From positions 1 to 16,798 of the forward strand of contig JAHIVS010000539.1 of the NCBI GenBank assembly GCA_018816605.1: 16,798 bases of DNA. The letters are read 5' to 3'. Origin of the DNA: Pseudomonadota bacterium (GTDB lineage Bacteria > Desulfobacterota > Desulfobacteria > Desulfobacterales > Desulfobacteraceae). This document shows positions 1 through 6,904 of this stretch, in pieces. A program made the translations under genes and the position numbers. How positions within the stretch are numbered: the first letter of the stretch is position 1; every line of letters begins with the position of its first letter. The notes under the pieces were generated by a model. That model had not been told where the DNA came from and ran no database searches. It was given only the letters and a program-made list of their open reading frames with translations.

Positions 1-1
1 C

Positions 2-529
2 GCTGTTGCCAATATCTGGCTGTTCTTTTACACACCGGAATACGGGCTTTTTGACCAGGTTTTTGCTTTCTTCGGCGGTGACAGCCACAATTGGCTGGGC
101 AATCCAGACACCGCCCTTTACTGCCTTATTGTCATGGTTATCTGGAAGGAATCCGGATTTTTCATGGTGTTCTATCTGGCTGCCCTGCAGCAGCTTTCCC
201 CGGAACTCAGAGAGGCCGGGCTCATGGAAGGTTCCGGAAAATGGAATTACTTCAGGCGGGTCACCTTTCCCTTGCTCATGCCAACCACCTTGTTCATCAC
301 GGTCAATGCCGTTGTCAATTCCTTTAAGCTGGTGGATCATCTGGTGATCATGACCAAGGGAGGGCCGGACAATGCCAGTTCCCTGCTATTGTATTACATT
401 TATGAGAATGCCTTCAGTTTCTGGGATACCAGTTACGCAGCCACCCTTACGGTTGTTCTGGTGCTGCTTCTTGCCCTTATCACCATCATTCAGTTTGTGG
501 GGGTGGAAAAAAGGATTCATTATCAATAG
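2..529 (+). CDS. ABC transporter permease, UgpA/MalF type (5' end missing)
   Basis: This is the C-terminal 175 residues of an inner-membrane permease of a carbohydrate or glycerol-phosphate type ABC importer. The reading frame is open from the window edge (first full codon at base 2), so the start lies outside. The EAA loop that contacts the ATPase is clear: EAGLMEGSGKWNYFRRVTFP, near bases 212-271, followed by hydrophobic helices. The ending, VEKRIHYQ, resembles the VERKVQY-like tail I recall for UgpA. Ten bases separate its stop from the DUF47 gene, which with the PiT gene beyond forms an apparent operon. That context favours a phosphate-containing substrate such as glycerol 3-phosphate, but this is inference. 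A sugar permease of the same family cannot be excluded without the binding protein and ATPase. Confidence 0.85.
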   Translation, partial: AVANIWLFFYTPEYGLFDQVFAFFGGDSHNWLGNPDTALYCLIVMVIWKESGFFMVFYLAALQQLSPELREAGLMEGSGKWNYFRRVTFPLLMPTTLFITVNAVVNSFKLVDHLVIMTKGGPDNASSLLLYYIYENAFSFWDTSYAATLTVVLVLLLALITIIQFVGVEKRIHYQ

Positions 530-539
530 GAAGGCTCAT

Positions 540-1190
540 ATGTTTCGATTTTTCTTTAAAAAAGACAATCGGGTGGAGGAGCTGATCTTTGATTATCTTG
601 AAACCTTCCAGCTGATCCAGGAAAACTTCAGCAATGCATTGGTCTCCTGCATTAAACGGCAGCGATGCGAAAAATTTGATTTTCTCATGGAGCAGACCCA
701 CAAGTGCGAGTCCAGGGCGGATGATATCATGGATGAGGTCAACAATCTCATGTTCGGGAAAGCCTTGATTCCTGACTTCAGAGGGGATATCATGAATCTT
801 CTCATCTCCCTGGACAAGATTCCCCATTTTCTGGAACGGGCGCTGTTTATGATTCGGTACCAGGGACTTGTCATTCCCGAGGCGTTTGCACAAGACCTTC
901 AGGAGCTGATCCGCATCAGCATAGAATCCTGTGATCTTGTTTCAAAGCAGGTAACATTGTTCTTAAAAAATAAAGCAGGCACCCGTGCCCTGATGAGCAC
1001 CATTGATACCAATGAAAGCCATTGCGATCATATTGAGCGGCGCATCATCTCAAACCTGTTTAAATCCGACCTGGACCCCTTTTTCAAGCTCCAGTTCAAG
1101 GAACTTGTCATCAACATTGGGGATATTTCGGATCAGGCGGACAGGGTGTCAAAGCTTGTGAATATTCTGACACTGAAACGGCGGGTATGA
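540..1190 (+). CDS. DUF47 / PhoU-like phosphate transport regulator
   Basis: A 216-residue soluble, all-helical protein of the DUF47 family (Pfam PhoU_div), distant relatives of PhoU that usually sit beside PiT phosphate transporters and are thought to modulate them. Typical acidic helical motifs are seen: ESRADDIMDE near residues 56-65 and a C-terminal ISDQADRVS. The length matches the usual 205-220 residues. The ATG at 540 is preceded by AGGAAGG (bases 528-534). The open frame extends further upstream, but that part overlaps the permease gene and looks unlike the family. The stop overlaps the PiT start by four bases (ATGA), implying translational coupling. The assignment to DUF47 is firm; the precise regulatory action is not known. 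Confidence 0.9.
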   Translation: MFRFFFKKDNRVEELIFDYLETFQLIQENFSNALVSCIKRQRCEKFDFLMEQTHKCESRADDIMDEVNNLMFGKALIPDFRGDIMNLLISLDKIPHFLERALFMIRYQGLVIPEAFAQDLQELIRISIESCDLVSKQVTLFLKNKAGTRALMSTIDTNESHCDHIERRIISNLFKSDLDPFFKLQFKELVINIGDISDQADRVSKLVNILTLKRRV

Positions 1191-2131
1191 TGCTCGCTCT
1201 TCTGGGCGGTATTTTTCTCGGATGGTCTCTGGGGGCCAATGATGCCTCCAATATTGTTGGAACCGCCGTGTCCTCCAAAATGATGCGCTTTTGGCCGGCG
1301 GCAATTCTGGCGGCGATTTTTGTGGTTATCGGTGCGGTTATATCGGGCCAGGCCGGTATCGAGACCCTCAAGGGGTTAACCCGCCTGACCATCGATCAGG
1401 CCGTCATCTCCTCGGTTGCAGCAGCCCTTACCGTCACCCTCATGACAGTGATGGCTCTGCCCGTATCCACTTCACAATCAGTGGTGGGGGCGATTATCGG
1501 CATTGGCATCATGAACAATCAACTCAATTTTCTGGGTCTGGGCAAGGTGGCCCTTTGCTGGGTGGGAACCCCCTTTGGTGCAGCTGTTATCACCGTAATT
1601 CTCTATAGAATCCTGGCCTTTTTCTATAACCGGCTTCCCATAACCCTATTCAGCGCCGATCGTTTTCTCCGGGCGGGCCTGATCTTCTCGGCAAGCTATG
1701 GTGCCTATGCCCTGGGTGCAAACAATGTGGCCAATGTAACGGCAGTCTTTGTGGGTGCCGGCATGATCAATGTACAGGCGGCAGCCCTGATCGGCGGTGC
1801 CAGTATTGCCCTGGGCATACTGACCTTCAGCCGCCAGGTCATGGAGACCGTGGGCAAGAAACTGGTGGCCCTGGACCCATTTTCCGCATTGGTGGTCTCC
1901 TTGTCCATGGCAATGACCATCCATCTATACACCCTTGTCGGGGTTCCTGTTTCAAGCTCCCAGGCCGTCATCGGCGGGGTTCTTGGAATCGGGATTATAA
2001 AGGGGATCAATACGGTGGACATGAATACCCTCAAGCGAATTTTTCTGGCCTGGCTTTTTACCCCGGTGGTCGCCTGTTCCATTGCCCTTGCCATTGGTTA
2101 TGCATCCAGGCTTCGGTATATCCCCCTTTAA
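1187..2131 (+). CDS. pit: PiT family inorganic phosphate transporter
   Basis: A 314-residue integral membrane protein that takes up phosphate with a coupling ion (H+ or Na+). The PiT family has two inverted homologous halves, each with a GANDVAN-like signature. Here GANDASN lies at residues 16-22 and GANNVAN at 177-183. Each half also has its second motif: LPVSTSQSVVGAIIGIG near 91-107 and VPVSSSQAVIGGVLGIG near 253-269. The length fits the short archaeal/bacterial PiT form without a large loop. The ATG at 1187 overlaps the DUF47 stop; a second ATG at 1190 is a possible alternative start. Pairing with DUF47 is the standard arrangement. The transported ion could be sulfate rather than phosphate in some PiT relatives, but the DUF47 partner favours phosphate. 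Confidence 0.92.
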   Translation: MMLALLGGIFLGWSLGANDASNIVGTAVSSKMMRFWPAAILAAIFVVIGAVISGQAGIETLKGLTRLTIDQAVISSVAAALTVTLMTVMALPVSTSQSVVGAIIGIGIMNNQLNFLGLGKVALCWVGTPFGAAVITVILYRILAFFYNRLPITLFSADRFLRAGLIFSASYGAYALGANNVANVTAVFVGAGMINVQAAALIGGASIALGILTFSRQVMETVGKKLVALDPFSALVVSLSMAMTIHLYTLVGVPVSSSQAVIGGVLGIGIIKGINTVDMNTLKRIFLAWLFTPVVACSIALAIGYASRLRYIPL

Positions 2132-2150
2132 AAAGCCTTCAGCGCTTTTT
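2130..2150 (+). terminator. weak terminator-like hairpin after pit
   Basis: The inverted repeat AAAAAGC / GCTTTTT (2130-2136 and 2144-2150) has a seven-base loop and ends in five T. It begins in the last base of the pit stop codon. The stem is AT-rich, so termination would be inefficient. It is the only terminator-like structure seen directly after the operon. Confidence 0.4.
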
Positions 2151-2580
2151 CAAATATCCTCACCAGAAGGGTCCCACACAAAAGCTTGATCAGGATTCCA
2201 TAAAACAGTGGGGGCTGGCTCTCCGGCATAGCTCAGCCTTAGATTCAAATTTTTATACTCGAGGAATTTAAAAAAAAACCGTATCCGTTCACGGGGCAAG
2301 TAAGGTGATGTAACCGCTTGAAATCACACCCCGTCTTGGTTTTATTTAACCAATAAAAAAGCGGGTATCCGATCTTGAAAACAGACGCAATAAAAATTCA
2401 CAAAATTCCAGCAAACCGCCATCTTCTGATCCTCCCTATAATATGGTGTCCTATGGCGGAAACGATTTTTTTCATTCCGAGCGATCTTGTGCAATGCTGG
2501 TTTCAAGGCCCGGGCAGCGCCGGTGGTCCGGCTGCAAAGCCGAAGGGGTCTTTTTTGCGGTAACAGGGCCTGTGACGGGT
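2151..2580. other. non-coding gap between the pit operon and the aldehyde dehydrogenase relic
   Basis: About 430 bases without a convincing gene. A small dyad, TTGGTT / AACCAA (2336-2341 and 2348-2353), is present. On the minus strand a GGGAGG motif (+ strand 2429-2434) precedes a possible 26-codon reading frame, but it has no recognisable product. The right part probably contains further decayed sequence downstream of the dehydrogenase relic; I could not align any of it to the family. Confidence 0.4.
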
Positions 2581-2958
2581 TCACGGCCGGGCATCGTCAA
2601 GGGTTGCCAGAAGTCCCAAATAGGCTTTCCCATTGATGATACTGGTATAGTCCCGGGTCTCTATCTTTGGATATCGATGGGAAACAATGGTTTTGCCCAC
2701 CTTTGGAGAACCGGTAAAAACAAGGTGGTCAATGGGCAGACAGGAAAACGCATTGGCGGGGATCCCCGGTAAGAAGGCAATCGGTTCTTCGGAAATTTTT
2801 TCAGAGATTTTTTTTGCAGCAGGTTGCAGAGGGTGTGGGAATTGGCGGCCTGTTTCACCATCACCCGGTTGCTCCCGCCCAAAAATACCAGGGAGGTATG
2901 GCGTTTTTGGGATTTCATCCATTTGTTCGGCCGTTTCCAGGGGGGCGGTCTGGTTCAT
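2581..2958 (-). pseudogene. decayed coniferyl-aldehyde-dehydrogenase-like gene
   Basis: Fragments of one aldehyde dehydrogenase of the coniferyl aldehyde dehydrogenase type survive in two frames. NRVMVK (2870-2853) and SHTLCNLLQK (about 2840-2811) match the part around the cofactor-binding strand. After an A8 tract (minus strand, 2815-2808) the frame changes and continues as ISEKISEEPIAF, then PIDHLVFTGSPKVGKT, and then YP..ETRDYTSIING with a DDAR end. In intact members the LELGGKSP segment and the catalytic Cys lie between FTGS and DYTSI; here they are deleted. The N-terminal ATG at 2958 still has an AAGG ribosome site, and most of the N-terminal domain is also missing. The product cannot be active. 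The family assignment rests on remembered conserved motifs and is fairly firm. Confidence 0.75.
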
Positions 2959-3021
2959 TTTTTAACCTTCTTTGCAAGCCTATAGATTAACAAAAGCTTT
3001 TATTTACAATGATTCACCGCC

Positions 3022-3041
3022 AAAAACAATATCTGATTGTT
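3022..3041 (-). terminator. weak terminator-like hairpin after etfA
   Basis: Read on the minus strand, AACAAT, a five-base loop and ATTGTT form a stem (+ 3025-3041) that runs into TTTTT. It lies 21 bases beyond the etfA stop and is the best candidate for the end of the six-gene minus-strand operon. The stem is short and AT-rich. Confidence 0.4.
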
Positions 3042-3062
3042 GAGAACTGCCTGGAATGAGGA

Positions 3063-4253
3063 TCAGTTTTCCAATTTTGTCAGGAGTGATTTAACCACTG
3101 CATCCGCATCTCCCACAATGCCAAGATCGGCAATTTTAAAAATAGGGGCTTTTGGGTCCTGGTTGACGGCAATGATGGTTTGTGACCCGTTCATCCCGAC
3201 CAGGTGTTGAACTGCCCCGCTGATTCCCAAAGCGATATACAGTTTTGGACTGATGGTGTTCCCGGACTGGCCGACTTGCCGGGTATGGGGCAGCAGTCCA
3301 TCCTCCACAAGGGGGCGGCTTGCGGCCAGGACCCCCCCCAGTTTTTTTGCAAGGCGCCGGGCATTGCTTAAATTTTCTTGTGTCTGATACCCGCGACCTG
3401 CAGCAACAATGATCCGGGCTTCCTCCAGCGCCGGTTCCTGTTCCTCTGTTAAACAGACCTCCTGAACAATCCGGGTGCGGATCATCGACTTGTTCAGCAC
3501 CAGGGACACCTCCCGGATTTCGGCAATTTTTGCGGCATCATAAAAATTTACAGGGAACACATTGGGTCGAACCGTGGCGGTCTGGGGTCTGGTTCTGGGG
3601 GCGATAATGGCGGCCATGATATTCCCGCCAAAGGCCGGCCGGGTCTGGACCAGTTGATTTTCTGCATCGATATCCAGACCCGTGCAGTCAGCGGTCAGTC
3701 CCAGACGGAGCCTGGCCGCCACCCTTGGGGCAAGTTCCCGGCCGTTGGGTGTGGCTCCGTAAAGAACAACCCCGGGTTTGATATCTGCGATAACCGTTGA
3801 CAAGACGGCGGTGAAACCGTCGGTTGAAAATTCTTTTAACAGGGGATGGACGCATTTTAAAACCCGGTCCGCACCATGGTGTCCCAGCTTTGTTAAATCC
3901 GCCAGCCTGTCATCTCCCATTATAATGACCATGAGCGTTTGTCCCAACTTGTCCGCAAGTTCGCGTCCCTTGGACAATAGTTCATACACCACTTTTTTGG
4001 GATGTAACAATCCCTGTCGCTCCTCACATTCGGCCACCACCAAGACACCGCAAAATCTGGCAAGGTCTTTCTGGGAGACAGGTGTTCTTTGAATGGCAAT
4101 GGCCCCCTGGGGGCAGACATTGACACAACAGCCGCAAAGGGTGCATTCATCTCCGGCCTGGGCAGATTGTTCGGTGATCGTCATTGCCCCAAAGGGGCAG
4201 CTTTTTATGCAAAGCTCGCACTGGTTACATTTTTCACGGTTAATGAGCATCAT
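3063..4253 (-). CDS. etfA: electron transfer flavoprotein alpha subunit with N-terminal 2[4Fe-4S] ferredoxin domain
   Basis: A 396-residue EtfA of the LctC/CarE type. An N-terminal ferredoxin domain carries two CxxCxxCxxxC motifs (Cys 9, 12, 15, 19 and Cys 37, 40, 43, 47). The ETF-alpha domain follows: GRELAPRVAARL near 171-182, LTADCTGLDID near 186-196, RPAFGGNIMA near 205-214, and the FAD-binding part with VGQSGN at 327-332 and ISGAVQH at 344-350. Ferredoxin-fused EtfA subunits occur in caffeyl-CoA reductase and in the lactate dehydrogenase/Etf complex of Acetobacterium woodii (LctC), both electron bifurcating or confurcating. The ATG at 4253 overlaps the etfB stop by four bases. It is the last gene of the cassette. 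Electron bifurcation here is inferred from architecture and neighbours. Confidence 0.93.
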   Translation of the reverse strand: MMLINREKCNQCELCIKSCPFGAMTITEQSAQAGDECTLCGCCVNVCPQGAIAIQRTPVSQKDLARFCGVLVVAECEERQGLLHPKKVVYELLSKGRELADKLGQTLMVIIMGDDRLADLTKLGHHGADRVLKCVHPLLKEFSTDGFTAVLSTVIADIKPGVVLYGATPNGRELAPRVAARLRLGLTADCTGLDIDAENQLVQTRPAFGGNIMAAIIAPRTRPQTATVRPNVFPVNFYDAAKIAEIREVSLVLNKSMIRTRIVQEVCLTEEQEPALEEARIIVAAGRGYQTQENLSNARRLAKKLGGVLAASRPLVEDGLLPHTRQVGQSGNTISPKLYIALGISGAVQHLVGMNGSQTIIAVNQDPKAPIFKIADLGIVGDADAVVKSLLTKLEN

Positions 4254-5068
4254 AGAGAGCCTTCCTTTTTTTCCAACACATCAATAGTGTTCAGCAGCTT
4301 GATGATTGTAGCGGTTGTTTCTTGGGGGGAGAGACCGGAAAGAAGCGGTCCGTTTTCCTTAAGCAAGGGCGGGAAAATTTTGACCACCTGGGTAAACGAG
4401 CCGGACAATCCCAGCTCCTGATCCGCAATATTCAAATCCTGTGCACGGATGAGGTCAATGGGCTTTTTCCGGCTTGACAGAATGTCGGCAAACGAGGGTG
4501 CCCGGCGGATGTTCTCTCCTTTGCTGAAAGATACCAGGGCCGGTAACCTTGTCTCAAGAATCTGATAGCCGGATTCTGTTTCCCGCTGAACCCGGATTTT
4601 TTTGTTGTTACCGGTTATTTCACAGGCCGTTCCATAGCTGATCTGGGGAAGATGAAGAATTTCGGCCATTTCAGGGCCCACCTGCGCCGTATCCCCGTCA
4701 ATGGCCTGTTTTCCCACGAAGATGAGGTGAAAATCGGGAACCGTGCAGCGAATCGCTTCTGCCAGTGTCAGGGCGGTAACCCATGTGTCGGCTCCGGCAA
4801 ACTTGCGGTCGCAGACAAGCACGGCCCGGTCGGCCCCCAGTTCAAGTGTGCGCATCAAGGCCGATCTTGCCTGGGGGGGGCCCATGGACACGGTGGTAAT
4901 CCGGATATCCGGGCACAAGGCTTTCAGTCTTACCGCATGATCCAGTGCATACTCGCAAAAGGGGTTTAAAATAGAAGAGACGCCTTGGCGTATCAAGGTG
5001 CCGGTTTCCGGGTTTACCTGAACATTTGAAATTTCCGGGACCTGTTTTATTGCAACAACTATATTCAT
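4250..5068 (-). CDS. etfB: electron transfer flavoprotein beta subunit
   Basis: A 272-residue EtfB that forms the ETF heterodimer with the ferredoxin-fused EtfA encoded next. Family motifs are present: MNIVVAIKQVP at the N-terminus, VSMGPPQARSAL near 60-71, GADRAVLVCDRKFAGADTW near 78-96 and GKQAIDGDTAQVGPE near 119-133. An ATG four codons upstream (5080) directly abuts the dehydrogenase stop and has no ribosome site. The ATG at 5068 is preceded by GGGGAG at suitable spacing and gives the canonical N-terminus, so it was chosen. The dedicated ETF pair beside a D-lactate-dehydrogenase-like flavoenzyme matches LctB of the lactate dehydrogenase/Etf complex, where EtfB binds the bifurcating FAD. 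Whether this EtfB bifurcates cannot be read with certainty by eye. Confidence 0.93.
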   Translation of the reverse strand: MNIVVAIKQVPEISNVQVNPETGTLIRQGVSSILNPFCEYALDHAVRLKALCPDIRITTVSMGPPQARSALMRTLELGADRAVLVCDRKFAGADTWVTALTLAEAIRCTVPDFHLIFVGKQAIDGDTAQVGPEMAEILHLPQISYGTACEITGNNKKIRVQRETESGYQILETRLPALVSFSKGENIRRAPSFADILSSRKKPIDLIRAQDLNIADQELGLSGSFTQVVKIFPPLLKENGPLLSGLSPQETTATIIKLLNTIDVLEKKEGSL

Positions 5069-5080
5069 GGTGCTCCCCAT

Positions 5081-6730
5081 TTATTTGGTGCAAGTTTCTT
5101 GTGTGAAGATATTTCCCGGGTTGAGTAAAAGATCCGGGTCCAAAGCCGTTTTTATGCTTTTCATCTGTGCGATATGGTCTTTAGAATACATGGTTTTCAG
5201 GTATTTGGCCTTTATTTTACCAATGCCGTGTTCGGCACTGACAGTGCCGCCATAGGAAACCGCTTTTTCCGCAAATTCAGTGTAGATTTTTATCCCCCTG
5301 GCAAGTTCTTCCATATCCCGGGGCATGGAAGATATATGAAAATGGTTGTTTCCCACATGGCCGAATCCCACCCACTCAATGTTTGCCAGGTTCAGACGCT
5401 CCTTGTACAGGTTCCAGATGTCATCCAGGTGCTCGTCGGGTACTGCCAGATCGGAGCTGAGCCGGTGAATCTCCGGGTGTATTTTCTTTCTTTCCGATAT
5501 GACCTGGGTTACCTTTTCCGGAAGCAGGTGGCGAAAGTGCTTGAAACGGGAAATCTCCCGGGTCTCATACCCTGCCCAGGAGTCTGTCAAAGATGCGCCG
5601 GCCGTATTTATGGTCTCTTCCAATGCTCGATAATCGGGTGTGTCCATCTCAGGATCAAATCCCAACTCAAAAAAGAGGGCAGCCCCGGCGGATTCGGGTA
5701 TGGGGGGCATCCCGACCATGCGCGAATCTTCTGCCTGCATCTTCCTGAGCAGGTTCAATGCATTCTGGGAATAGAATTCCATAAAATCAAGCTGAATCCG
5801 TTTGTCTGAACGAAGGGATTTCACCAGATGAAGGGCCTTGTCATCGGAGCTTACGAACTGGATCACCGAGCATTTTGGCTCCCATGGCAGCAGGGCAATC
5901 TCAATGGTGGTAATAATTCCCAGGGCGCCTTCGGAACCGATGAACAGATCGATAAGGTCCATGTGGGGGGCTGCATAAAAACCGGCGGTGTTCTTGGTTC
6001 GGGGAAGGGTATACTCGGGAATCCGTATGGGGGTATGTCCCCCTTTGGAATCATAGACCGTAAACTGGCCGCCCGGGGAGGAAAAATACTTTCCCCTGGG
6101 GATCTCTAAAAATTCACCTGCCATGGTCAATACCCGGATTCCCCTGATCCAATCCCGGGTGGGGCCATAATGGTAGGTCCTGGCGCCAGAGGCATTGGTG
6201 GCAACTGTCCCCCCTAGGGAGGCACTCATTTCAGTTGGATCCGGCGGGTAAAAATAACGCCCCGGATCATTTTTGAAATGGATCAGTTTCTTTTGTGTTT
6301 CTGGTGACAAATCGGGTTCAAGGTCCGAAAAGCACTTGCCGGTGATCATGGTTGCAAGATCCGATAAAAGGACGCCGGCCTGGGCTTTGATTCGCCATTC
6401 ATCCGCAGATTCAGAATAGGAAAGATCCAATGTTTTGTTGAGGTTCTCCAGGGAAATCAATGCGCCGCATAGGGGGACACAGCCACCGACCAGACCTGTT
6501 CTGGCACCTGCCACCGTCATGCAGATTTTTTTTCGGATCATCTCGTTGACAATGGTCGCCAACTCAGACTCATTTTGGGGAAAGAACAGAAAATCAAAGG
6601 CGCCCATGGTGAGCTTTGATTCATCGGTAAGGTAGTCTGGATAGTTTTCTTTGATGGCATCGAATCCATTAATCTGATGGATGGTTTCAATGGGTATCTC
6701 ATCCATTGGTGTTGATGTTATTTCGTGCAT
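5081..6730 (-). CDS. FAD-linked 2-hydroxyacid dehydrogenase, LctD/GlcD type
   Basis: A 549-residue member of the FAD-binding PCMH / FAD-oxidase C-terminal family (D-lactate dehydrogenase, glycolate oxidase GlcD, D-2-hydroxyglutarate dehydrogenase). The FAD domain has VAGARTGLVGG near 73-83, PPDPTE at 162-167, GGTVATNASGARTYHYG at 173-189 and GSEGALGI at 265-272. The C-terminal domain has GFGHVGNNHFHI at 455-466, which supplies the metal-binding histidines, plus SAEHGIG at 498-504 and LNPGNIF at 536-542. It would oxidise a 2-hydroxycarboxylate to the 2-oxoacid and pass electrons to the ETF encoded immediately downstream, as LctD does. AGGAG lies just before the ATG at 6730. The substrate is unknown: lactate is the default, but the co-transcribed TAXI-TRAP importer and the lack of a lactate permease or racemase leave other hydroxyacids open. 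Confidence 0.9.
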   Translation of the reverse strand: MHEITSTPMDEIPIETIHQINGFDAIKENYPDYLTDESKLTMGAFDFLFFPQNESELATIVNEMIRKKICMTVAGARTGLVGGCVPLCGALISLENLNKTLDLSYSESADEWRIKAQAGVLLSDLATMITGKCFSDLEPDLSPETQKKLIHFKNDPGRYFYPPDPTEMSASLGGTVATNASGARTYHYGPTRDWIRGIRVLTMAGEFLEIPRGKYFSSPGGQFTVYDSKGGHTPIRIPEYTLPRTKNTAGFYAAPHMDLIDLFIGSEGALGIITTIEIALLPWEPKCSVIQFVSSDDKALHLVKSLRSDKRIQLDFMEFYSQNALNLLRKMQAEDSRMVGMPPIPESAGAALFFELGFDPEMDTPDYRALEETINTAGASLTDSWAGYETREISRFKHFRHLLPEKVTQVISERKKIHPEIHRLSSDLAVPDEHLDDIWNLYKERLNLANIEWVGFGHVGNNHFHISSMPRDMEELARGIKIYTEFAEKAVSYGGTVSAEHGIGKIKAKYLKTMYSKDHIAQMKSIKTALDPDLLLNPGNIFTQETCTK

Positions 6731-6904
6731 GGGGTTCTCCTGGCAGCCTGGGTCAGCAAAATTTCGGACCGGTGGCGTAATGGTGCTTCCATTTTAAAAT
6801 TAACGGGGCACCGTTGTAAACAATATGGGTTGAACCTGTTATTATAAGTTTATTTCAGCTAGGACACCCCAGGGCGTATTCCAAGGGGTATCCTTTGACC
6901 TCTT
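6731..6904 (-). promoter_or_regulatory. permease-dehydrogenase intergenic region with a possible internal promoter
   Basis: This 174-base gap is the widest within the cassette. On the minus strand TTTACA (+ 6815-6820) is followed after 17 bases by the AT-rich TTAAAA (6792-6797), a poor -10. The dyad AACGG-N4-CCGTT (6802-6815) lies between them. A separate TATAAT-like element occurs near 6839-6844 without a good -35. Together these hint that the dehydrogenase-ETF genes may have their own promoter, but the matches are weak. Confidence 0.25.

Noticed and set aside
2215..2265. tRNA-like TTCAAA context near the end of the pit intergenic region
   Set aside because: The flanking bases do not pair as a T arm, and no acceptor or anticodon stem can be built.
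2342..2584. 80-codon minus-strand open frame after the dehydrogenase relic
   Set aside because: Basic, low-information translation starting at GTG without a ribosome site. I could not match it to the rest of the aldehyde dehydrogenase, so it is not claimed as a gene or as part of the relic.
5069..5080. ATG at 5080 as the start of etfB
   Set aside because: It abuts the upstream stop with no ribosome site. The next in-frame ATG has GGGGAG upstream and gives the canonical EtfB N-terminus.
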